Shown here: positions 45,501 to 55,903 of the stretch, piece after piece | Layout: every line of letters begins with the position of its first letter | Position numbering within the stretch: the stretch's first letter is position 1 | Source: Fennellomyces sp. T-0311 | Lineage: Eukaryota; Mucoromycota; Mucoromycetes; Mucorales; Lichtheimiaceae | Assembly: GCA_025266875.1 (NCBI GenBank) | Contig: JALLLT010000010.1 | Coordinates: 992,001-1,056,000 of the forward strand | Direction of reading: 5' to 3' | Length of the DNA stretch: 64,000 nt | The notes under the pieces: model-generated | Database searches by the model: none | What the model was told of the DNA's origin: nothing | What the model saw: the letters and a program-made list of their open reading frames with translations, nothing else | Translations under genes and position numbers: made by a program

Positions 45501-45745
45501 GAATTGAGGGTAAGATTAAAGGAATTGGTCGCTCCTTGGATTAGATGATTCTAACAGAACTCTATCAGGCGTTACTCAAGTGCAGTTCATGCCAGGGGCG
45601 CTTCCGAAAACGATTACTAGCGCGATGTATGCATACTTTTTGCAAAGAATGTATAGACACGCGACTCGAAACTCGACAAAGACGTTGTCCCACGTGTGGC
45701 GAGTCGTTCGGCATGTCTGATGTGCGTCAGTTCTTCTTAACCTAG
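42502..45745 (+). CDS. BRE1: BRE1 E3 ubiquitin ligase for histone H2B
   Basis: Thirteen exons (42502-42732, 42797-42853, 42921-43019, 43082-43145, 43195-43338, 43398-44254, 44310-44437, 44493-44724, 44779-44907, 44960-45109, 45162-45293, 45345-45509, 45569-45745) encode 854 aa. Introns are 49-67 bp and all phases agree. The N terminus has a basic, Ser-rich nuclear-type segment (DKKRRWIESS). About residues 110-790 are nearly all heptad-rich coiled coil. The C terminus is a C3HC4 RING: CSSC, then CMHTFCKEC, then CPTCG, ending FGMSDVRQFFLT, which is the Bre1/RNF20 pattern. With Rad6 it monoubiquitylates H2B, promoting H3K4/K79 methylation and transcription elongation. An acidic/Ala/Thr-rich break lies near residues 390-420. 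Confidence 0.92.
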
Positions 45746-46921
45746 TAATAAATTTCATGTGTTGAAAAATGAGTGCTTCGGATGGTTGGATTGAAAGCTT
45801 CATGCAATCAAAGCTGAGGCTGTACAGCCAAAGTAAGTGGATTGTTGCAACGAACAGGTAGAACATGTGTGTATTGTGCCGATTGATCTGCATAGGTAGC
45901 GCAAACACTCTGCATAAGCTCATTACTCTCACAAATTGTGTCCCCGTTTTGTCAAATATGGTTGTTCTTCAACACTTTCTCACAATCATCCTGAAAAAAA
46001 TATGCAGGACTTCCGTACCAAAACCTACGGGGTGAAATTATATTTCCAACATTGTATAGTAAACAGTATACGTTTTCATCTGAACTCCTGTTATTATCAA
46101 AGAAAGATAGGAATACGGAGACCACTGACAGTCACAAGATGTATACGTGCGCAGATAACAGACCCACAAGCAAGGGTTACCAACATATCATGTTGTGAAA
46201 CATCCTTTCTTCGTTTCTTATGTCTACATAAAAACTTGATAAAGTTCATTCTGTATGGGCGCGCGCCGATACACACATAGTGGGGAAGAAGAAAAAAGGA
46301 GAAGGCAAGCACGCTTTAGCTTTATACCGCCCGATGGATTTGGGCTTACTCTGCGTATATCTGCACATAAGGGGCCAAGTAGGCGAAAGACCAATAGGAG
46401 CAAACTTTTCATATATTGTCCGACAACAACACGAAATCGTGTAAAATCTGCAGCAAGGATCTTTAGGAGCAATGACGGTTGAGGAGAGGCGTAAAAGGGG
46501 TTCAAGCAGGCTGTGCCATCGCAGAAAAATCCAACTTGGCTGTATACTCTTATAAGTTTACTATCATATCAAAACAGCAACGAATATCGTTTTAGTACAT
46601 GTATTTAGCTTCCATGATGATGAAGAAAGGATAAATAGGACAAAGTAGGTAGCAAACGTCCTCCGTTTCAACCGACTAGAGAAAATCAAGTACGCGGACA
46701 ATGAATCTCCTGTGCTTAGTGTGTTTATGAAGCCTGATTTTTTGAGATAGGAAGATCCCTTGGTTGGTAACATGTCACTCGGGGTGCAGATCCGGAGAAT
46801 CGAAAAGGGGATCTTACCGGGGTAACAGTTCCAAAGGATGAAGGGAGGGCAGTACATAACTTGATATATAAAGAGAAGATGCATTTCTTTATTCCATTTT
46901 TCCCTCGTATTCACTACAAAC
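45746..46921. other. Intergenic region, BRE1 3' end to collagen-like gene promoter
   Basis: 1.2 kb with no supportable gene; frames at 46255 (plus) and 46564 (minus) have no motif and poor codon character. The last 60 bases carry the TATA box listed separately. Confidence 0.5.
46865..46872 (+). promoter_or_regulatory. TATA box of the collagen-like gene
   Basis: TATATAAA, 50 bases before the ATG, followed by a pyrimidine-rich leader (TTTCTTTATTCCATTTTTCCC). The position suggests a short 5' UTR and a strongly expressed or inducible gene. Confidence 0.6.
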
Positions 46922-47845
46922 ATGCGTTTTGATTCTGCTGCTATCGCAACTGCCGTGGCTCTCTTTGCTTTGTCATCACCAGTATATGCCGAACAAGGTA
47001 GCCAGGATGTAAATATCATCCGTCGCAACAATGCTCCCGAATACCGCATCGGAACAGTGCAAAAGACCAGTGGTGCCTATGCTCAACAGGGTGATGCTCG
47101 CGCAGACAGCGGTGTTGCATCAATTCTCGGCTCCAACCCAACACTCAGCAAGCGTTCGATGGAGGAGATTAATGCCGAAGTTCGACGACGTGCTTCGATG
47201 CGCAAGCGTGATGATGATCCAAGAGCATCATTCAAGACGGCCGACATGTTTGGACAGGCAGCAATTAACGCAAGTGGCGTTCAGATGAAAGTTGTTGAGA
47301 CCAGCACAAAAACTCTCCAGAAGGTCGATAATGCTCTCGGTTTGAAGGATGCTCCCAAGCAAGCCCCACAAACTGGCACTGAGCAACCAAAGGCAACCAC
47401 TGGTGGTGCCAAAACAAATCCCAACGATACTACCAAGTCCACTGAAGAAGCAACCAAAGGAACCTCAGGCAATCAACGGGATACCAGTGGCAGTGAAAAG
47501 CGAAAACGCGGTGAACCAGGCTCTCCAGGCTCTCCAGGTTCTCCCGGATCACCAGGCTCCAGAGGCTCTCCAGGTTCTCCAGGTTCTCCAGGCTCCAAAG
47601 GTTCTCCCGGATCACCAGGATCACCAGGCAGTATGCGTAAGCGCGGTGAACCAGGTCAGCCAGGTCAACCAGGTCAGCCAGGAAGCAAAAGCTCCAATGA
47701 CTTGGCTGAAGAAGCTCAGGCCGCTGCTGCAAAAGAAGCAGAATCCAAAGCAGCTGCACCTGGCCCTCAAACCGCACCTCAGCTTTCATCGGTACAAGCA
47801 GTGAAAAGCCCAGGTGGTGGTGTACTCCGTGCTGTAGGCCTCTAA
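46922..47845 (+). CDS. Secreted collagen-like protein with dibasic (kexin) sites
   Basis: Single-exon 307-aa protein. Signal peptide 1-23 (cleavage after SSPVYA). Dibasic sites, typical of Kex2 processing, occur at RR34-35, KR77-78, RKR94-96, KRKR193-196 and RKR239-241. Two Gly-X-Y blocks follow the last two sites directly: residues 197-236 (GEP, then mostly GSP, with GSR and GSK once each) and 242-256 (GEP, three GQP, GSK). Proline is in the Y position, as in collagen. Remaining regions are Ala/Thr/Gln-rich and low complexity. After kexin cleavage the products would begin GEPG. The role is unknown: a cell-surface or spore-coat collagen-like protein, or a precursor of secreted repeat peptides. 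Repeat number may vary between strains. Confidence 0.85.
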   Translation: MRFDSAAIATAVALFALSSPVYAEQGSQDVNIIRRNNAPEYRIGTVQKTSGAYAQQGDARADSGVASILGSNPTLSKRSMEEINAEVRRRASMRKRDDDPRASFKTADMFGQAAINASGVQMKVVETSTKTLQKVDNALGLKDAPKQAPQTGTEQPKATTGGAKTNPNDTTKSTEEATKGTSGNQRDTSGSEKRKRGEPGSPGSPGSPGSPGSRGSPGSPGSPGSKGSPGSPGSPGSMRKRGEPGQPGQPGQPGSKSSNDLAEEAQAAAAKEAESKAAAPGPQTAPQLSSVQAVKSPGGGVLRAVGL

Positions 47846-49516
47846 GTCTTATAACTTTTGTCATCCTTCGCCAGCTTTGAGAGTTTTTTCAAAGCTCTAT
47901 TACCATCTCCATTATTCTGTTTAATTGTTTGAGACTATATGCAGTGCATCTTAAAAAACTTTTTACATATCTGTTTGCGTAATAAAGTACACATCTTTAT
48001 ATCTATTACACATCAAATGAGTATTGCTCATTTAATGCATACACGACTGCTCGATAACCAGCTACGTAAAACTACTAGTAATAAAGTTATGGTGGTCCCT
48101 TCGCTGTATAATAAGTAAGTGTCTTGAACGCACACATTCTTGTTTGAATTTCATTCCATTTCGTACGGTCTCTTGTTTGTCTTGATCGATTTTGGCAGCG
48201 TATCAGGCTGTTACGTATAGATCAGTATCAGCAGGCATTGAAGGATAGCATATTGACCTGCATACCATCATGGCCTTATCCTAATTATGAATGGAGAAAT
48301 CTTGGATTGAGCTGGCTACATGCAGGAGACAACACATTCTTTTCTCCTAAATGATTTCAAGGATAGCAATTTAGATTTCCTATAGACTAGCATAGTTATT
48401 TGACATTGCGTTACCTCTTCCACGAGCAGATGCTAATATGCTTTGACGGCTACACGGTATTAAAACGATAAAACAGTCTACTCAAGTTGATTCAATGCAA
48501 GTTTGATACGTATCAAGCACAAATTCGTCAATTTAGATCAAGAGGATCGCAAGGATGAAAGGGGCAGAATAAGAGCTGCCTCTTTTGTAGTTTATTGTCG
48601 AACAAGATAATTCTTGTAAACATGCATATAGCAGAGGACGGTGGGTTTGACATCTTGCAAATATTACACGTGATGAACTGATCATCTTTACTACCTATCA
48701 CTTTTCAAGCCTCACTTGTTTTCTCGAATGGCTGACCGTGCTCCTTCGTTGGACATCATAAAGCCATGCCCAGCACGGAAGCAGTTTCCGAACTGTTTGC
48801 GTTAAGCTATTAACGCCATTTTTCCCTACATACTCGCGCAATGCAGTACATTGAACACCCTCTTTTTATTAACAGTAGTAACTGCTGATACTTGCTAAAG
48901 TACAGCATTTGGGATGGCAAATTAAGCTTCTTCTATTGTTGCCTACTGTCTTACCTGCGGTTGTGATTAAAACAGCGTACATAACAACAGTCTCTTGGAC
49001 TTCAGCAGCGTATGACATAATTCTACACGGATGCATGACTACCGTGCCACGTGACAATAAACACCGTAGCTGTCATGGTTGATGGAAAGTTTGTTGCCCA
49101 AGTGCTGGATGGGTGCGAGGCACGCACCAAAAGGCGCTAATCAACGCCGGAGATTGATGAATATGCGGGCGAGTCGGCTGAGCGACGGTTACACAACATG
49201 GCTTTCAACCGTTAGAGTCGAGCGGAAAATCGGCGGGTTGGCAAAGAAACTGTGCTATATCACTATTTAGCGTCGATTTCAATTCTACTAAGCCGTAACA
49301 GACCTTAAGTCAATGTTACCCTTATGGATCAGCGAAGAAAAAAACAATAAAATAGACGGAAGCAAGACGCGTGTGAAACAAAGCATGCTTTGAGCCGGAG
49401 TTATAACGGTGTGGCGGCCTTGAAAGCACACGCCACGCTATAAAAGTGCGCGAAAAACTGGGTCCCCCATCGCGAGGTTTTCTCTCATCTCAAACCTTTT
49501 AATCTAAATCTCGAAA
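47846..49516. other. AT-rich intergenic region
   Basis: 1.7 kb between the collagen-like gene and the Gly-rich gene with no coding signal, repeat or RNA gene recognised. The last 80 bases contain the TATA box and a CT-rich leader for the next gene. Confidence 0.55.
49439..49445 (+). promoter_or_regulatory. TATA box of the Gly-rich protein gene
   Basis: TATAAAA in CACGCTATAAAAGTGCGCG, 78 bases before the ATG, followed by a CT-rich leader (TTTTCTCTCATCTCAAACC). This layout is typical of strongly inducible fungal genes. Confidence 0.6.
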
Positions 49517-50301
49517 ATGTCATACTACCAAGGCGGTGAAGCAAGCAGTTATCAGGGCGGTGAAGCCGCAAGCTACCAAGGTAAAGAAGAAGAGAAGGAA
49601 AATATTGGACCTGGTCAACTCACATACTCCAAAAATAAAAAGGTGGAGGTGCTGGTGGTTATGGACAAGCCGACCCTTACCAAAACCCTTATGGTAACAA
49701 CGTTGCAGATGCCGGCCGATATGCCAAACAAAACGTGGATTCGGACGACGACGACGATGAATCCTTCTACTCGTCCGCGCTTAACAAGGTCATGAACAAG
49801 AAGGATGATCTCCACTCGTCTGACGATGACGTCCAAACCGCAGAAAATTCCCATCGACGATTCTACAATGATGAAGATCGTTCCGAATCCTCTCCTCATG
49901 ATATCGGTGCTGCTGCCGCCGTCGAAGCCTTCAATAAGCATCGTTCCCAAGGTGAGAGCGGTGGCATGAATGCGCTCATTGGTATGGCCATGGGTGAAGC
50001 TGCAAAGCTCTTCTCCAAGCAAGGTGGCGGTGGCAAGGAAGGCAAGTCGGATGCCATTCAGGCTGCTGCCATGATGGCCTTCAAGCTGTATGCTCAAAAG
50101 CAAGGCGGAGGTAGCTCTGGTGGTAGTGGTGGTGGTCTTGGCAGCATGATCGGCATGTTGATGAGCGCCCAAGGTGGCGGTGGCAAGGAAAGCAGCAGCG
50201 GTATTGGTGGTATGGTCGGCTCTTTGCTCGGCGGTGGCAAGAAGGAAGAGTCCCACGGAAGCAGCGACTTGGCCTCCAAGTTGATTGGCAAGCTTTTCTA
50301 A
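49517..50301 (+). CDS. Gly-rich protein with acidic linker and Ala/Met-rich helical repeat
   Basis: Two exons (49517-49580, 49643-50301) joined over a 62-bp intron encode 240 aa. The N terminus repeats SYYQGG/SYQGGEA and, after splicing, continues GGGAGGYGQADPYQNPYG, so the intron joins one Gly/Tyr-rich tract. An acidic run (VDSDDDDDESF) follows, then an Ala/Met-rich helical region (IGAAAAVEAFNKH; LIGMAMGEAAKLF; AIQAAAMMAFKLY) broken by GGGGK spacers, ending DLASKLIGKLF. No catalytic motif or signal peptide is visible. Similar Gly-rich cytosolic proteins with this C-terminal helical domain are widespread in fungi without an assigned function. The TATA box suggests inducible, perhaps stress-linked, expression (inference). 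Confidence 0.8.
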
Positions 50302-51530
50302 GTAATTTGTATATCCAATTTGTGACAAATCTGGGCCCAACGTTGGCCTACTGTACTACATTGTTAAATACACATAACTTTTGCGTTTAAAAAGTACTTT
50401 CAGCGCGCCGTGTGTCTGGTCGTGTTTGCTTCATGGGAAAGTAATGGCTTTAAGGTATATATGGCTGTGCTTTGCAGGATACGCGCCTTGCATTTTATCA
50501 TGCGACGACACGCATCGTTTAGAGCAACCATCACTTCCCATATTCATGCTGTTGTCCGTGTCTTCACGCTGGTCAGCTGATACCGTCACACAAAGCGCTT
50601 ATAATGTTTTTCTCTTTTGACCCTGGCATTCAGCCTACACCCTTTACATAACAACCGTTCTATGTACACCTATTGACATCTGTTCTAATATATGACACTT
50701 TTAATAGGGATACAGGAGCAAGAGGACCTTGAGCTTCGAAGTTAATGCCAAGTAATACAGGTCGGAAGTACCCTGGATAAACAGTAAAAAAAACTCAAAG
50801 GTTGCATTAGCCTTTGATGCATGTGCGTCTGCAGCACCTACTACTTCGCTTGAAAATAAGTAAACCCGTCAAACAGAGTAGGTACACTTTTTTCAATAAC
50901 AAGGATAAGTCAATATCGTACAGCATGTGCGTTGATCCACGTTAGTTCCCGGCAATTTATACAACAAGGATGAAGCGAAGCTCAATTTGGATAAAAGTGG
51001 CGTATCGCGTTGCAACAATGCACAATAAAGTAGGAGAATCTATATAATAAGCAAGTTATCATCCGCAGGTGACCCTATCGAAACAAGCTGTGAAAAGACA
51101 CTAATGCGGTTGGGTAATATTCATGCCGATAGTAAAAAAAAGGGGGAGCACTTGCACAGGGCATTCCGAGTTTCATGTTTGTATGGATTGACAGTATTAT
51201 TTACTACATGATTGCAACCAATTGAAATTGTGCCCCCATGGGAATTCTCTATTTACGTATTGGCTATGTTTACAAAACCGTGTGCTAGGTAACGCAGCAT
51301 CCGCATGTGGCAATCTTGCTTCCCCCAACAGCCGTTGGCGTTTAAGCATGCAGGTATATGTTGCCTGTATATAAAGGTGAGGGTCAAGAAATTGGAAGAA
51401 GACAGTGTGTTTTTCTCTCTTTCTCTCTTTCCCTGAACCATGGTATATAGCATACATGCAGACGAGAAAAAAGTGATTCTTTCTAACAAAAGTACATATC
51501 AATCGGATTTAGCTCTCGCATCAACAAATT
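50302..51530. other. Intergenic region with dioxygenase promoter
   Basis: 1.2 kb without a gene. A TATATAAA sequence at 51368-51375 lies 156 bases before the dioxygenase ATG, followed by a CT-rich leader (TTTTTCTCTCTTTCTCTC). Frames on the minus strand at 51197-51502 have no motif. Confidence 0.5.
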
Positions 51531-54029
51531 ATGTCAAGACGAAGTTCTTCATCATCCACACCAACACAAAATAATGGTGCGAAATCTGAATCACTACACC
51601 AGAAAGCATTGCAGCAGATCCAAGCAATCCAGGCCGAATCTGGCGATGCGGGCCTATTGCGGACACTGCAAGCACTTGTGTCAAATGTTCGTGAGGCAAC
51701 CACACAGACGGATGATACCAAGAAAAATTTAAAGGACATTTTACGAAAAGCTTTGGGAGGAGGATCATCGCCAACTCCAGCGGAAGATCCTTTTGAGTCG
51801 ACACATTCAAGTGAACCAACGGGTGGCGCATGGACATTGGGTGCCATTATCAAGAATTTGGAAACGATCACCGGTCTTACGCCCACAAACACCAAAGCAA
51901 TTAAGGAATTATTGGGGTTGCCGATTCCCTATCAGTCAAAACTTATTAAAGCTGTCGTTGAAAGGTATGATAAAAGTTAAGGAGAAGAACGAAATACTAA
52001 GACTGTGCAAGGCTGTTGAGTACGAATGCGCCTGTCAATGATCGCAACAATACCTTTGAAGCCGTCATGAAAATTATGGGAACTATGGGCCCCGAGCAGG
52101 ACGAAATCATCTACGCGTTGACGCAGCCGTTGATCAACGAGTTTCATGTAAGGGGTGGGAATATATGAGTGTTCACTTCCCTTGTTAATTTGCATGTTTG
52201 TTTATGATACAGAATGATATCCATAAACCTTTTGTCAACTTCGTCGGGCATAACTTCCGGACGGCGGATGGCAGTTACAACAGTTTATGGTTCCCGGATA
52301 TTGTAAGGCTTCTTTTTTTAATACACAGCTGCTAATACTTCACATCAGGGTAAAGCTGGTACCAATTATATGCGTGCAGTGACAGCTAGATCGCCTGTAA
52401 ACGAGAATTTGCCGGACCCTACCGAAGTTTTCCGTCGAGTCCTGAAGAGACAGGAATTTGAGCCACACAACAGTGGCATCAATATGCTGCTGCTTTATCT
52501 GGGTATCATTATTACTCATGACTTGTTCTATACAGACCCAAAGAACCCTTTGCGTAACCTTACAACGAGTTACGCCGATCTGTCGCCGCTGTACGGCTTT
52601 AACCGAGAAGATCAAGAGTCGGTGCGGCAGATGAAGAAAGGGTTGTTGAAGCCTGATCAATGGTTCGACAAGCGTCTCGTCATCCAACCACCTGGTAAGT
52701 AAACAATACAGAGGTGTTGTCATTTTGAAAAAAAAATCTCACAAATTGGAATCAGGTGTTGCCGGCTTCCTCGTTTTGTTTTCACGCAACCACAATTACA
52801 TTGCCAAAACATTGCTGGAAAAGAATGAAGGAGGACGTTTCTCTTTTGGACGAGGAAATCGGCTGGCAACGGAAGCGGATCAAGATGAAGAATTATTCCA
52901 AACTGCCAGACTCATCAACAATGCTTGGTAAGTTTCATTTGTCTGCTATTACTAGTATCCATCAGAAACTAACCCAAAAAGAAACCGAACAGCTACTACA
53001 GCATCATTCTTCAAGAATATGTGCGTACTATTGTTGGTGTACGACAAGATGCACATTTTGTATTTGACGTGTTGGCACAAGCTCAGGAACCGGTGTATGG
53101 AAACGCTGTCTCAATCGAGTTTAATGTGGTGTACCGCTGGCATCAAGCTATCGGTAAAGAAGATACGGAATGGATCGACACAGTCATGGGAGCACTCGAG
53201 GGTCCCATGCGATCGATCGCAGCACAACAACGTACGCCATCCCAAGCGGGCACTGACCAGAGCTTATTTGAAGCCATACTCAAAGTGTTCAACGAAAAAT
53301 TTGTGAATGCCAGTCCAGAAGAGCTCGCAAAAGGATTACCTATTGCTGGCATCCATCGAGATATCAATACTGGTGAATTCTCAGATGCAGATATAACCAA
53401 GATGCTTCGACGTGGCTATGATCAGATTGCGTCCGAATTGGGTAATGGACAAAATACACCTGCAAGCTTGGAACATGTGGAGATTTTGGGTATCCAACAG
53501 TGTCGTGAGCTTGGATGTTGTACATTCAATGAGCTTCGACGTCATCTCAATCTGGTCCCACTCACATCCTTTGAGGATTTCAGTAACAAGCCAGAGGTAC
53601 AAAAGGCCTTGGAGGAGTTGTATGGAACCCCTGATCAAGTTGAGTTGTACACTGGTTTGATGGTGGAAAGGTGCAAGGTGACTGGATTACGTTTACCCTA
53701 TACTACTGGTCGTGCTATTCTTTCGGATGCAGTGAATCTGTTGCGTAATGGTTCGTATTTTAATTTTATTACGCATTCCTTTTTACTGACTTGCTTCTCA
53801 TATAGATCGCATTCTCACGCAAGAGCTTACACCAACAAACTTGACGAACTGGGGCTTTGAATATTCGTTGGGTAAAAAATTGGGTCGTGTTCTGCCCAGG
53901 ATGCTCAAGACATTATTGCCTCAAGCCAACGCAAATGGCTTGCCTGCATTTTCGGATGAGGAAATCGATACACTGTTCACTGTACCATCGGCTGCACATC
54001 CCAAAGCCAAATCCGATGAAAAATCTTAA
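51531..54029 (+). CDS. Ppo/linoleate-diol-synthase-type haem dioxygenase, no P450 domain
   Basis: Seven exons (51531-51964, 52021-52147, 52213-52302, 52349-52694, 52756-52927, 52993-53750, 53806-54029) encode 716 aa. The fold is animal-peroxidase-like: distal His in IIITHDLFYTD, SSYADLSPLYG-type loop (here TSYADLSPLYG), FSRNHNYIA, and the catalytic Tyr plus proximal His in EFNVVYRWH. The family adds O2 to C18 fatty acids to give hydroperoxides that become oxylipin signals. Ascomycete Ppo proteins are about 1,100 aa with a C-terminal P450; this one stops shortly after the dioxygenase domain, so the hydroperoxide product must be handled elsewhere or be the end product. The N-terminal 100 residues are Ser/Gln-rich. 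Convergent with the RING gene, 78 bp between stops. Confidence 0.92.
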
Positions 54030-54107
54030 TGACTCTGTGAAAAAAAAATATAAATTATGTATGCATTATTTTTATATAAAGGAGTGGATTTATGTTACAA
54101 AAAAGTG

Positions 54108-55717
54108 CTAGAACATAGCTGGCTCTCCATAGCACCAAAGCCTCCGCATATTGTTCATAGGCGATTCTTCTGGACGTGGACGTGGGGCAGGTCGATGACT
54201 TAGCTCAATGGATTCCGAGGGATTACCGTCATCTGACATTCTTTGCAGGTGTCGTGGGTCACGCATATGTGCTTCTGGAGGTTCTGAAGGCATCCGAACA
54301 GTCTGAAGACAAAGTGGACAAGATGCGCTCTTTTTGGTAAGCCAGGTATCTAGGGAACAGATAATTAATGTTAGCGACTCTTAAAAAAAGCGCTTCTTGG
54401 GAAATACAGAATATTTTACCAATGCAGTCTCGATGATATTCGTGATGACAAGGGAGTATACGTAAAACATCATCATTAACAAACGATTCCAAGCAGATAA
54501 CACAAGAAGCCTGTTCCTGTGCTACATTTGTTGCTACGGTAGCAGACGACGAAGTTGAGTTATCGTCTTGCTGTGGTATTGATCCTTTTTCTCCATAGAC
54601 GCGGGTAGATAATGTGTTAACGACCTCTTGTGGTAGTTGACGCTTGCAACGACCACGTGCAACCGATCCGTTTTGTCCTCCAACAATGGTGTGCCATAAT
54701 CGATCTTCAACACTCAAGGTATCCTGGAGGCTGTCATCATCATCCATACCATTCTGATTCCGTTGACGTCTCCGTCTTCCCATACGCCATAAATGACATT
54801 GCATTGCCACTGTATAGTAAAAATAAATTAACTTCAACTGGGGCTACTATCTTAAAGCCTGTACTTGCCAATGATTGCAAAACTTGTTACGATAACAACA
54901 CCAATGATTATGAGCGCAAATTGCCAAGGATCAAGTCGAGGATGCTGTGCAGGATACAAGGTGACGCGTGTTAATGGACTGGGTACGCCTTGAAACTTGC
55001 TGGCTGCTGCTTCATCCACAAGCTGGGACAAGTTTTTAAGTCTCTCGTACATTTCCAGACCAATAGGTAAATCGACGTAGAGTGCAGGAATGGTAATCGT
55101 ATTCGGGTCGATGCACTAGTAAAGCATGATTAGATTATTACTTTTGTTCCACCAAATACACAGAGACATTTACCATGCCTTGACTTGCTTGGGGATCCTG
55201 ATCAAACGTGATATTGTCATATACGATGGCAGCACTTGCGCCATCCAGTTGAGCATTCAATAACTTTTGGCTAAAGAAACACCCTCCCCGTTGGATGAGG
55301 GCAACTTTGGAGACATTGGGAAAGGATGAAAATACGGAGCTTGGTAAAGCGTTTGGATCATTGAGCTGACATGATTGACCACGGTCGTACAGAATTCCCT
55401 GTAAGCCTTGGATGGGTGGATCGGGAACATTGGTAGTTTGAACTAGTTGTTTGTTGTATTGCCATTCGCCATAAACAATTTGCACCTGTGCTGAGACAGT
55501 AGTGTCTGTAGCGGACGGTAGCATCACAACATCTTTTGTAACGTAAGTATGTATTCGTTGGGTGATCCGTGGGAAGTGATTGTATACCTTGTTGGATACT
55601 GGCAGCTTTGCCCTTGAACCACCGGGAGGCGTTGGGCAGTGTGATTGCACCAACAACCAGCCAGAGAATCATTATTATGGCCAGCGCATACATTATAGTA
55701 GGCGCTAGGCGCGACAT
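54108..55717 (-). CDS. PA-TM-RING ubiquitin ligase, paralogue 1
   Basis: Five exons (55717-55588, 55532-55174, 55115-54869, 54809-54420, 54349-54108) encode 455 aa. Order: signal peptide or anchor (to about 28), luminal protease-associated domain (about 70-165, VALIQRGGCFFSQKLLNAQ), TM (WQFALIIIGVVIVTSFAII, about 226-246), basic stop-transfer RRRRQR, then a RING-H2 (CVICLESF..CHHEYHRDCIDTWL..CPLC, about 340-391). This is the RNF13/goliath/RMR family of endolysosomal E3 ligases. The third intron (54810-54868, 59 bp) starts with GC in the context TTG|GCAAGT, not GT; it is the only choice keeping phase and a normal TM-to-RING linker. The acidic Ser/Asp cytosolic region is of unknown function. 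Confidence 0.9.
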
Positions 55718-55903
55718 CGAAAGATAAGATACAAACAAACAAACAAAAACATTCAAGGTTTGTTTATTCACAGTTATTGACACATCGTAGAATAATTGGC
55801 CGCGGAAGAATATCAGAGCATGGGTCCGTTGCCTTACAAGAATAAATACATATATGTATATAATAGAAAAAAGTTATTAAGGTAGATATACGTATATAGT
55901 ACA

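Noticed and set aside
49615..50340. 241-codon minus-strand frame over the Gly-rich gene.
   Set aside because: Shadow of the GC-rich, repetitive plus-strand coding sequence, which has the start, intron and TATA box.
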